Source: Acholeplasmataceae bacterium | GTDB taxonomy: Bacteria > Bacillota_I > Bacilli_A > Acholeplasmatales > Acholeplasmataceae | Direction of reading: 5' to 3' | Assembly: GCA_028690555.1 (NCBI GenBank) | Contig: JAQVBA010000043.1 | Span: forward strand, 1 to 10,109 | Length of the DNA: 10,109 bases | In this document: positions 1 through 7,022 of the stretch, piece after piece | How the letters are laid out: the number at the start of each line of letters is the position of its first letter | How positions within the stretch are numbered: position 1 is the first letter of the stretch | Program-made: the position numbers and the translations under genes | The notes under the pieces: generated by a model | Told to the model about the DNA's origin: nothing | Seen by the model: only the letters and a program-made list of their open reading frames with translations | The model's database searches: none

Positions 1-539
1 TAGAATTTCCGAACCTCATTAATGGGAAGTGGAACGCAGCAAAACCTTATGAAATAATCGTTTCTGACATGACAATATTTAGATATAAAGGAATCAAATT
101 TGAATTGACGTTATATTTGGATACATTCAACAATGAAATATTGTCGTATAAGTTAAGTTCAAGAGAGGGCGATCCGAAAACTTATCATGATGGATTAAAA
201 GACATCATTTTATTAATCAAAAAAGAACAAACTGACCAGGTTACCATTCTTCACACGGACCAAGGTGCGGTTTATTCTTCTCGAAGCTATAATCAGCTCC
301 TTAATAATATTAACATGAAACATTCAATGTCGAGAGCGGGAACTCCAACCGACAATCCAATTATGGAATCGATTAACGGATGGATGAAAGATGAAATGTA
401 TCAAGATTTTGATTTAAAACATTGCGATGATATCAAAATATTTATCGAAACATATATTCATTGGTTCAACAATGAACGTCCAGCCTTTGCTTTGCAATAT
501 AAAACCCCATCTCAGTACAAAACCGAAATGGGGTATTGA
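1..539 (+). CDS. IS3-family transposase (OrfB type), C-terminal part; 5' end cut by the window edge
   Basis: This is the catalytic integrase-core (rve) domain of an IS3-family transposase, which cuts and joins the element's ends. The frame stays open upstream of the first ATG (69) to the window edge, and the first catalytic Asp is the codon at 66-68 (motif VSDMTIF), so a start at 69 would be wrong. The second Asp is at 258-260 (motif LHTDQG) and the Glu at 366-368 (motif NPIMESI), with exactly 35 residues between them: the D-D-35-E signature. The C-terminus has the family pattern of a conserved WFNNERP followed by TPSQY, and ends at a TGA stop. About 178 residues are visible against a usual 270-300 for OrfB, so roughly the first third is missing. 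No frameshift or internal stop is seen in the visible part, so it may be active, but this cannot be told without the left end. Confidence 0.92.
   Translation, partial: EFPNLINGKWNAAKPYEIIVSDMTIFRYKGIKFELTLYLDTFNNEILSYKLSSREGDPKTYHDGLKDIILLIKKEQTDQVTILHTDQGAVYSSRSYNQLLNNINMKHSMSRAGTPTDNPIMESINGWMKDEMYQDFDLKHCDDIKIFIETYIHWFNNERPAFALQYKTPSQYKTEMGY
496..534 (-). terminator. Probable Rho-independent terminator for leftward transcripts, inside the transposase gene end
   Basis: In RNA read leftward, positions 534-522 pair with 516-504 to form a 13-bp stem (ACCCCAUUUCGGU with ACUGAGAUGGGGU) and a 5-base UUUGU loop, followed by U-rich sequence (UUUAUAUU). Two pairs, 511/527 and 514/524, are G-U wobbles in leftward RNA but A-C mismatches in rightward RNA, so the hairpin is stronger in the leftward sense. 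It begins 66 bases beyond the oppF stop and could end the opp transcript. It could equally shield the IS from transcription entering at its right end. The U tract is interrupted, so efficiency is uncertain. Confidence 0.55.
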
Positions 540-548
540 GTCTTTTTA

Positions 549-578
549 TGAACTGTCTACTTTTGGTTGACCAGTTCA
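549..578. repeat. Putative right terminal inverted repeat of the IS3-family element
   Basis: Read inward on the minus strand, the end begins TGAACTGGTCAACC and continues into AAAAGTAGACAG. This resembles IS3-family ends, which start TG and often carry a short A run followed by GTxxGACA. The segment also contains its own inverted repeat: TGAACTG at 549-555 against CAGTTCA at 572-578, separated by 16 bases. The matching left end is not in the window, so the pairing cannot be confirmed. Confidence 0.6.
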
Positions 579-599
579 CCTGAGTATCCTTTAATTTAA

Positions 600-2102
600 T
601 TATTTGATATCTTTATCGATATTGCAAATTTTGGTTTTGTACTTCTCTAGCTCGACGCTATTGGCGAGGACGAAGTGCCCGGGAATGATTTCCACTAAGT
701 TTGGTTTCTCGACGGAATAATCATGATCCTTATAAGGATTATAGATGATTCTGGTGCGATCTTTCTCAGTCAATGGATCGGGCTTAGGAATGGCAGAGAG
801 TAAGGCGTTGGTGTAAGGATGAAGCGGGTGTTTGAATAGTTCATCGCTAGTCGCTAATTCGACAATTTCGCCATAGTACATAACGGCGATGCGATCGCAG
901 AAATATTTAACCACAGATAAGTCGTGAGCGATGAATAGCATCGTCAACCCCATCTCTTCTTTTAAGTTATTGAGCAAGTTGATGATCTGAGCGCGGATTG
1001 AGACGTCGAGAGCGGAGATTGGCTCATCACAAATGAGGAACTCCGGATTCATGATTAAGGCGCGGGCAATGCCAATTCTTTGGCGTTGACCACCCGAGAA
1101 CTCATGAGGATAGCGGGAAGCATATTCGGGAATTAATCCCACTTTTTCTAATACTTCGGCGACTTTTTTGGAGTTCGCAAACTTATTATGATGGCCTTGG
1201 ATTTGCAAGCCCTCTTGAATGATTTCTTCGACAGTCATGCGAGGATCGAGCGAGTCGACAGGATCTTGGAAGATCATCTGCATCTTGCTCATCAAGTGCT
1301 TGTCGACATGGGAGTTATCATAGGCGATTTGACGAATCGCTTGGCGTTGCTCTTGAACGATGGCTTCTAGCGTGAGATTAATCTCTTGAATCTTCGACGC
1401 GTATTCGGAACGAATTTCCGCTTCTTTAGCTTCGCGTTCAGGGGTCTTGATGGCCACGCCTTCTTCTTTTTTCTTGCGTTCAACCATTAAGGAAGCTTTT
1501 TTGGCTTTTAATTGCTTGATGTCTTTTTCTATTTGCACTTTACTAGAGGCAAATTCTAAGTTTTCTTTTTCTAATAATTGTGCTTCTTCACTCTCATCAT
1601 CTACCGTGGAAACAATGCGTTTAACGGCGTGTTTATGGCTGACCTTGGTGTCGCGAAGGAGATTTTTCTTTTCGGCGATTTCAAAAGCGGTCAGTTTGAT
1701 TTCACTGCCTAAGCCAGTAATATCATAGATCTGTTCAATTTTGTCTTGTTCTTCGCTTTTCAAAACCGCGATGGCTTTACGAGCTTTGATGGTAGCGAAT
1801 TTAATCTCTTTAACATTCCATCTCTTACCTGCGGAAATACGGTGACCCTTAAAATAGATCGAACCGGAGGTGATGTTATATAGACGAATTAAAGAACGAC
1901 CTGTCGTGGTTTTACCACAGCCAGATTCGCCGACTAAGCCAAAGCATTCGCCCTTTTTAATATCAAAAGAAACATTATGCACGGCTTTGGTTTTAAAAGA
2001 ATTACGACCACGACCAATGGTGAAGAATTGTTTCAGATGTCGGACAGAAAGAACAATATCATTTTCCACTAATTCGGGACGGTATGAAACTTTGTTAGTC
2101 AT
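600..2102 (-). CDS. oppF: Oligopeptide ABC transporter ATP-binding subunit OppF, with a long helical insertion
   Basis: This is one of the two cytoplasmic ATPase subunits that power peptide import through OppB and OppC. Motifs in order are Walker A GESGCGKTT (58-66), Q-loop with Q279 (MIFQDP), signature FSGGQRQR (335-342), Walker B FLICDEP with D359 and catalytic E360, D-loop SALD, and switch H393 (IAHD). All are intact. At 500 residues it is much longer than the usual 310-340. The excess is about 170 charged, probably coiled-coil residues (about 98-266) between Walker A and the Q-loop, normally some 45 residues apart. The C-terminus keeps HPYTNALLSAIP, but the usual cysteine-containing loop is replaced by a PGHFVLAN-type tail. 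The ATG is 2 bases from the oppD stop, with a Shine-Dalgarno AAGGAGGG at 2119-2112, 9 bases upstream. It is the last gene of the operon. Pairing with OppD supports the F rather than D assignment, as does the GLQIQGHH region after the Q-loop. Confidence 0.93.
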   Translation of the reverse strand: MTNKVSYRPELVENDIVLSVRHLKQFFTIGRGRNSFKTKAVHNVSFDIKKGECFGLVGESGCGKTTTGRSLIRLYNITSGSIYFKGHRISAGKRWNVKEIKFATIKARKAIAVLKSEEQDKIEQIYDITGLGSEIKLTAFEIAEKKNLLRDTKVSHKHAVKRIVSTVDDESEEAQLLEKENLEFASSKVQIEKDIKQLKAKKASLMVERKKKEEGVAIKTPEREAKEAEIRSEYASKIQEINLTLEAIVQEQRQAIRQIAYDNSHVDKHLMSKMQMIFQDPVDSLDPRMTVEEIIQEGLQIQGHHNKFANSKKVAEVLEKVGLIPEYASRYPHEFSGGQRQRIGIARALIMNPEFLICDEPISALDVSIRAQIINLLNNLKEEMGLTMLFIAHDLSVVKYFCDRIAVMYYGEIVELATSDELFKHPLHPYTNALLSAIPKPDPLTEKDRTRIIYNPYKDHDYSVEKPNLVEIIPGHFVLANSVELEKYKTKICNIDKDIK

Positions 2103-2104
2103 AA

Positions 2105-3943
2105 TTACTTACCCTCCTTTTGACGAGCAGCATGTGCCTTTAAAGAATTTTGAATACGGGTGGAAACGATGACTGGTATCTTCACTTTGGGGGCTCGAGG
2201 GTCAAGTAACCAGCTAGCCGCATAGTGAGTATCTGATACTTTAAAGAATGGAGGCTCTTCCTTAAAATCGATGGCCATAGCATATTTACTTCTCACAGCA
2301 AAGGCATCGCCTTTGGGAGGATAAATCATGTTGGGAGGTGTACCAGGAATAGCTTCAAGTCTCTCTTTGCTATCGACATCAGGGATGGAAGAGAGCAGAG
2401 CCCATGTGTAAGGATGGCGAGGATCGTAAAAGATTTCATCAGCCTTACCATATTCGACGATTTTGCCTGCGTACATAACTGCCACACGGTCAGCCATATT
2501 GGCCACGACACCCAAGTCGTGAGTAATGAAGATAACGGAGAGATTTCTCTCGCGTTTAAGTTTGTTGATCAATTCGAGAATTTGAGCTTGAATAGTGACG
2601 TCTAAAGCCGTTGTCGGTTCATCACAAATCAGAATATCGGGGTTAGCGGTCAAGGCAATCGCGATAACGATACGTTGACGCATACCACCGGAAAACTCGA
2701 ATGGAAATTGCTTGAAGCGTTTCTCGGGTTGAGGAATGCCAACTTCGGCCATGATACTGAGGGCTCTTTCTTTCGCTTCTCTTTTCGTAATTTTTAAAGA
2801 GGCAATATAACTCTCCTTCAAGGCCAAGAGTTCTTGTTTGATGGTTGCTTTCGCATGTTCAGTGTGAGCTTGGGGAAGTTTAGCTTTAATCTCGTTGCGT
2901 TTAGCTATGTATTCAGCTTTCAATTTAGTGGCATAAGCCTTAACTTCGGCTTTAGCCACCTTAGATTTAGCTTTAAAGATATCGCGCTTTTCTTTGATCT
3001 CATCATCGAATTGAACGTGAAGTTCTTTCTTGGTGCGAGCGTAATTAAGGCGAGCAGCTTTAATCTGCTGATTATAATCGTTTTCGATTTCTTTGCAAGC
3101 GAGCTTAGTCTCTAATCTCTCTTTGCTGCGATCGACGCGGAGAGCATCCTGCTCTTTGTGACCTTCCGCCTTAACTTTTTTAATCATGGCATTGAATTTG
3201 GCTTTTTGATCGACTAAGTGAGCTTTTAATTCAGTTAATTTTACGAGGTCTTCTTTGCGTTTTTCTTTTTGGTTTTTTAAAGCAACTTGCAGAGCGATGA
3301 TTTGCTTTTCCAAAGGTTCGACTTCGCGGTTGTATTCGCCAGCGAGATCGGTGAGGTTAGATTTGACTTCTTGACCTTTCTTATACATATTAGCAGCGAC
3401 TGATTGATGATGGAGAATATAGCTAGCCTTGACTTTTTCTTTATCCACTTTCAAGAAGTGAATTTTATCTTTGGCATTGGTAATGCCAGCATTTCTTTCG
3501 GTCAAAGCGTTTTTATAAGCCACGAGTTCATCGCTGACTTTTTCTTCGTACATTCTCTTTAAGCGGTCATTGTTAATCAACATCGACTCCGTGATTTGGT
3601 GGCCGATGCGTACGATGGGGTTCAAAGAAGAGAGAGGATCCTGGAAAATCATACCGATTTTCTTGCCTCTGATGCGATGGAATTCATCTTCGCTGACCTT
3701 GGTGAGATCTTCGCCTTGGTACATGATGGACCCACCTTTGATACGACCATTAGCCGAGAGGATACCCATAATGGATTTAGAAGTGACTGATTTGCCACTT
3801 CCAGATTCACCGACGATACAAAGAGTTTCACCTTTATAAAGGTCGAAGGAGATACCTCTGACGGCTTGGACATAGCCATGATCAGTGGAGAAATGAATGG
3901 TTAAGTCTTTGACAGACAAAACGACTTCTTTATTTTGTGACAT
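2105..3943 (-). CDS. oppD: Oligopeptide ABC transporter ATP-binding subunit OppD, with a ~260-residue coiled-coil-like insertion
   Basis: This is the second ATPase subunit of the importer. Motifs are Walker A GESGSGKSV (45-53), Q-loop Q101 (MIFQDP), signature FSGGMRQR (417-424), Walker B ILICDEP with D441 and E442, and switch H475 (ITHD). The ATPase site looks functional. The protein has 612 residues against about 330 usually. The extra sequence lies between the Q-loop and the signature (about 123-385), in the helical subdomain, and is rich in Lys, Glu, Ala and Gln with few prolines, as in a long coiled coil. After the insertion the family sequence resumes (REAKERALSIMAEVGIPQPEKR). The C-terminal oligo_HPY region is recognisable (HPYTWALLSSIPDVD, IPGTPPNM, HYAASW), but its four usual cysteines are D546, S552, D559 and S577. 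The start lies 2 bases after the oppC stop. Its Shine-Dalgarno GGGGAGG (3960-3954) lies in the end of oppC, so translation is probably coupled. Confidence 0.93.
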   Translation of the reverse strand: MSQNKEVVLSVKDLTIHFSTDHGYVQAVRGISFDLYKGETLCIVGESGSGKSVTSKSIMGILSANGRIKGGSIMYQGEDLTKVSEDEFHRIRGKKIGMIFQDPLSSLNPIVRIGHQITESMLINNDRLKRMYEEKVSDELVAYKNALTERNAGITNAKDKIHFLKVDKEKVKASYILHHQSVAANMYKKGQEVKSNLTDLAGEYNREVEPLEKQIIALQVALKNQKEKRKEDLVKLTELKAHLVDQKAKFNAMIKKVKAEGHKEQDALRVDRSKERLETKLACKEIENDYNQQIKAARLNYARTKKELHVQFDDEIKEKRDIFKAKSKVAKAEVKAYATKLKAEYIAKRNEIKAKLPQAHTEHAKATIKQELLALKESYIASLKITKREAKERALSIMAEVGIPQPEKRFKQFPFEFSGGMRQRIVIAIALTANPDILICDEPTTALDVTIQAQILELINKLKRERNLSVIFITHDLGVVANMADRVAVMYAGKIVEYGKADEIFYDPRHPYTWALLSSIPDVDSKERLEAIPGTPPNMIYPPKGDAFAVRSKYAMAIDFKEEPPFFKVSDTHYAASWLLDPRAPKVKIPVIVSTRIQNSLKAHAARQKEGK

Positions 3944-3945
3944 AG

Positions 3946-5925
3946 TTATTCATCCTCCCCTTTTAAAGTTGGGTTAATGGCATCGCGCAAGCCATTGCCA
4001 AATAAGTTAAAGGAAATCTCCAGTAGCGCGATAATCACGCTGGGGAATATTAACAAATAAGAATGAGATAGCAATTCACCCTGATTGCTGGATAAGATGA
4101 CGCCTAGTGAGCTCATTCCCTTGAGTCCTAATCCCAAATAAGAGATGGTTGCTTCGGAGAAAATGACTCCGGGAATCATCAGAACCGCTCCGGTAATGAT
4201 GGTGCCCATCGCGTTAGGCAAGATGTGCTTAAAAATCAAGCGCATGTCGCTCGCTCCTAAGGTGCGGGAGGCGAGGACATATTCTCGGCCTTTAAACCGA
4301 TAGAATTGGGTTCGCGTAGTCGCACTAGTTCCAATCCACCCCGTCAAGCACAGAGCGAGAGCAAAGACGGCAAAGTTCTGTCCCAGATGGATAATGCATA
4401 AAGTCATCAAGACAATCCAAGGCAAACCACTTAAGATATCGGTAAATCTTTCCATCGCTAAGTCGACGTTGCCGCCAAAGTATCCGCTGATAGCACCCCA
4501 GCATAAACCGAAGATAAAGCTAATCGCGGAAGTGATAATGCCCAGTAATAAGGAAGTTCTTAAGCCTTCAAAGACATATTTGAGCATATCGCGACCAGAA
4601 CGATCGGTTCCGAAAATATAGCGGGGCATGGAGGACATGCCTTTATAGCGGTAGAAAAAGACTTTGCAGGTCAAATTATACGTGACGATTGGACCACCAG
4701 ACTGAGTTTGGCTGAGAACTTCAATAATTGGGCACTTTTTAGCATTTAAAATCTTAAAGGAAGATGGTCCAGTGCGGAAATTATAGTCGCACCAGTCACG
4801 ATTTTTATAATCCTTCATGGTGATTTCATCGACAACAATTTCTTTAACGCCGTAAGCGGCGGCATAGGTATCATAAGTGAAGGAACAAGCGGTAATCACG
4901 GCTTTGTACAAGTACTTGTCACCGTTGCAGTTCCAATAGTTCTTGAGAATCTTGTTGCCATCTTTATATGGGCGGCCGACCATCTCGTTAGCATCGGTAA
5001 AGTTCGGCATTGTAACAGCTGCCGTGTAATTAGCATCGGCGCTGTCAGTCGTAAAGACAATCGAGGAGATGAGGACGCAACTATCTGCAGTCTTGTCCGT
5101 GCAATCGATGATAATGGAAATCTTCGCATTATCATAGATAGTCTTAGTAGGGAAGGCGCTGGTGAGAATAGCCGTTAAATCAAAGCTGCGGGGTGAGTAG
5201 TCGCTAGAATAGTCTTCAATTAGGGGAATGGTGTCTTCAAAGCCGAATTCGTCATCGTAAATAAAATCGATGCGATAGGGAGCGAGTTGAGTGAATTCGA
5301 TCTCTTCTTCGCCAAATACGATATCAACACTATTAGCCACCGAAGTGTCTAAAGTAAAACCTATGTTCTCGATGTAGCAATCATCATTGATGTCATCGCC
5401 CTTAAGCCCAACTTTGACATATCCGCCTTTGGCAAATTTGCTATAAGAATTGACGAATTTCTGACCAGTAATCTTTAGATTGCTGACTGCAGATAGGTTG
5501 AAGTCGGCTGGATCTGGACCAAATTCAGCAGGATTAATTGGATCTTCGTAGTAAGCGATGTCCGTGTAATTGCGGGTGCCATCCCAAAAGCCAGCTCCCG
5601 CATCAAAGAGTTTAGGCTCAAGATAGATTTGATAAGGGGAAGGATCTTTGACATTTGAAGTATCAAGAATAGGAATAGCCACGCTGCCGAGAAGCAGAAT
5701 GCCAAGGATGTAAGTGGCTACTACGGAAGACTTGTTCTTAGAGAAGCGCTTGATTGAGTCTTTAAGGAAAGTAGTTGGCTTGGTCTCAAACTTTTGGTCA
5801 TGACTATATTCGCTAGTGTCGACTAGCTGGAAGTCTTGATCAGTAATTGAGGCCTTTTTCTCTTTTGCTGCCTCCTTGGGAGTAACTTTTTCATTTAAAC
5901 GGAAATCATCATTTTTCTTTTTCAT
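3946..5925 (-). CDS. oppC: Oligopeptide ABC transporter permease OppC, with a large extracytoplasmic insertion
   Basis: This is a membrane channel subunit. A charged cytoplasmic N-terminus (1-66) leads to TM1 (about 68-87). The permease core resumes at FGTDRSGRDML (438-448), the family's hallmark after TM1, and continues with helices near 456-482, 500-530, 574-590 and 622-643. The EAA loop (EYVLASRTLGA, about 548-558, then HILPNA) is intact; it docks onto the ATPase subunits. The protein has 659 residues against about 300 usually. Almost all the excess is about 340 residues between TM1 and FGTD (about 91-433). The insert has alternating beta-type stretches and eight cysteines (183, 275, 283, 333, 347, 379, 398, 420), and topology puts it outside the membrane, next to where OppA docks. 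I do not recognise its fold. The ATG overlaps the oppB stop by one base (TAATG), implying translational coupling; the Shine-Dalgarno is weak. Confidence 0.93.
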   Translation of the reverse strand: MKKKNDDFRLNEKVTPKEAAKEKKASITDQDFQLVDTSEYSHDQKFETKPTTFLKDSIKRFSKNKSSVVATYILGILLLGSVAIPILDTSNVKDPSPYQIYLEPKLFDAGAGFWDGTRNYTDIAYYEDPINPAEFGPDPADFNLSAVSNLKITGQKFVNSYSKFAKGGYVKVGLKGDDINDDCYIENIGFTLDTSVANSVDIVFGEEEIEFTQLAPYRIDFIYDDEFGFEDTIPLIEDYSSDYSPRSFDLTAILTSAFPTKTIYDNAKISIIIDCTDKTADSCVLISSIVFTTDSADANYTAAVTMPNFTDANEMVGRPYKDGNKILKNYWNCNGDKYLYKAVITACSFTYDTYAAAYGVKEIVVDEITMKDYKNRDWCDYNFRTGPSSFKILNAKKCPIIEVLSQTQSGGPIVTYNLTCKVFFYRYKGMSSMPRYIFGTDRSGRDMLKYVFEGLRTSLLLGIITSAISFIFGLCWGAISGYFGGNVDLAMERFTDILSGLPWIVLMTLCIIHLGQNFAVFALALCLTGWIGTSATTRTQFYRFKGREYVLASRTLGASDMRLIFKHILPNAMGTIITGAVLMIPGVIFSEATISYLGLGLKGMSSLGVILSSNQGELLSHSYLLIFPSVIIALLEISFNLFGNGLRDAINPTLKGEDE

Positions 5926-6965
5926 TATTTCTTCGCCCCCATTCTAATACGTGGATCGATAAATCCATAGGATAAGTCTAAAACGATACCGGCAACTAAG
6001 CCAATCATAGTGAACACAGCCATATCGACCATCAAGACACTGTAGTCTTTATTGTTCAAAGCTGTGATGTATAAAAATCCAATGCCGGGAATACCATAAA
6101 TGGATTCCAATATCATCGAACCGCCAAGAACTCCAATGAATTCAGCTAAAATTGATGGAAGGATGGGCACAAAGGCATTGCGAAGAGCATGGCGAACAAT
6201 CGCTTGGTTTTTCGTAAGACCCTTGGTTCTAGCTAATAGCAAATATTCTGATGACATGACTTCGCAAAGCTCAGCACGCACAAATCGCGTGTAGCCACAA
6301 ACGGAACCGAAAGATAATGATAGAACTGGAATGATATAGCCTAGCACTTTATAGCTGTTGGGCATGATGGCGCTTGGCCACTGGGTGGGAAGCCAACCAA
6401 GCTGATAGCCAAGAATCCAAATTAAGAAAGTGATAACCACGAAAGATGGAATGGAAATGAAAATCATCACAAGAGTGGAGATGGTATGGTCGATCCAAGT
6501 GTTTTTCTTGAGTCCGGCCCATATACCAAGCAAGATACCAAGAGGAACAGAGATGACAACCGAAATAATATTCAAATACATGGAGACAGGCAATCTCTGC
6601 AAGATAATACTCATGGCAGAAGCATTAAGTTTTATCTGAGTGGAGCGACCCCAATCCCATCTAGTGAAAATGTTTTTAATCCAGTTAAAATACAGATCGA
6701 TAATTGGTCTTTTGTACCAATAATGTTGCAAACCATTGTTATCAACAAATGACCATAGTTCAGTGCCTAATCCGGTCTGGCTGGTGTTGAAATCAAGAGC
6801 GTATCCGAGTTTGACTTGATCTTGATAATAAGCAAACATGGATGATTCTTTTCCAAATCCACCGCCGACAATTGGCAGGGCAGCAACGAGAATATATGTC
6901 AATGACAAAATAATGAATGCCGTTATTAGCGCGAGTACCAATCGTTGAAGAACGTATTTTCTCAT
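5925..6965 (-). CDS. oppB: Oligopeptide ABC transporter permease OppB
   Basis: This is the partner channel subunit of OppC. The N-terminal pattern (MRKYVLQRLV, then TM1 about 9-30) and the C-terminal FIDPRIRMG are classical for OppB/DppB. Further helices lie near 128-151, 163-187, 207-228, 270-290 and 311-333. DWGRS (104-108) and the EAA loop (EYLLLARTKGLTKNQAI, 240-256, then HALRNAF) are conserved. The length of 346 is only slightly above the usual 306-320; the extra residues are in the periplasm-equivalent loop after TM1 (about 35-100). The start has a strong Shine-Dalgarno AAGGAGG at 6978-6972, 6 bases upstream. It is the first gene of the tightly packed oppBCDF group and has its own likely promoter in the gap behind oppA. 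Confidence 0.95.
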   Translation of the reverse strand: MRKYVLQRLVLALITAFIILSLTYILVAALPIVGGGFGKESSMFAYYQDQVKLGYALDFNTSQTGLGTELWSFVDNNGLQHYWYKRPIIDLYFNWIKNIFTRWDWGRSTQIKLNASAMSIILQRLPVSMYLNIISVVISVPLGILLGIWAGLKKNTWIDHTISTLVMIFISIPSFVVITFLIWILGYQLGWLPTQWPSAIMPNSYKVLGYIIPVLSLSFGSVCGYTRFVRAELCEVMSSEYLLLARTKGLTKNQAIVRHALRNAFVPILPSILAEFIGVLGGSMILESIYGIPGIGFLYITALNNKDYSVLMVDMAVFTMIGLVAGIVLDLSYGFIDPRIRMGAKK

Positions 6966-6971
6966 GTTTTT

Positions 6972-6978
6972 CCTCCTT
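6972..6978 (-). promoter_or_regulatory. Ribosome binding site of oppB
   Basis: AAGGAGG stands 6 bases before the ATG at 6965-6963. It fixes this start codon and is the strongest Shine-Dalgarno in the locus, which suits an independently initiated first gene of oppBCDF. Confidence 0.85.
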
Positions 6979-6996
6979 AGTTTTTCATTTCTTTTT

Positions 6997-7015
6997 ATTA
7001 ACGTCTGTCGTTAAT
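6997..7015. repeat. Inverted repeat in the oppB leader
   Basis: The arms ATTAACG (6997-7003) and CGTTAAT (7009-7015) are perfect and separated by 5 bases. The repeat starts about 8 bases past the -10 box of the putative oppB promoter, so it sits at or just after the likely transcription start. It could be a second operator or a short 5' leader hairpin. On the plus strand it is followed by a run of seven T, but no rightward gene ends here, so a plus-strand terminator is unlikely to be its role. Confidence 0.45.
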
Positions 7016-7022
7016 TTTTTTG

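Larger units (their letters stand above)
1..578 (+). mobile_element. Right end of an IS3-family insertion sequence (left part outside the window)
   Basis: The segment holds the C-terminal two thirds or so of a DDE transposase and, just after its stop codon, a terminal inverted-repeat-like end finishing in CA at 578, as expected for IS3-type elements that begin TG and end CA. The left end, the first reading frame (orfA) and the frameshift region lie outside the window, so completeness and target-site duplication cannot be judged. The segment looks more AT-rich than the adjoining opp genes, which fits a separate origin. It lies 21 bases past the stop codon of oppF, in convergent orientation to it. 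The exact boundary at 578 is inferred from the repeat. Confidence 0.8.

Noticed and set aside
69..539. Transposase starting at the ATG at 69
   Set aside because: The frame is open to the window edge and the first catalytic Asp (66-68) lies just before this ATG, so the ATG is internal and the gene is cut by the window.
549..578. TGAACTG/CAGTTCA hairpin as a transcription terminator
   Set aside because: The stem is only 7 bp with a 16-base loop and no U run follows on either strand; it is better explained as the IS end.
2834..3115. A 93-residue rightward open frame opposite oppD
   Set aside because: It is a Phe/Leu/Ser-rich shadow of the Lys/Glu-rich insertion in OppD and has no plausible ribosome site or family resemblance. 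The other opposite-strand frames within the opp genes are rejected for the same reason.
3946..5925. OppC as a fusion of two genes or an annotation error
   Set aside because: The frame is continuous from the N-terminal TM1 through the insert to the FGTDRSGRD motif, and the one-base overlap with oppB fixes the start, so it is a single protein with an inserted domain.
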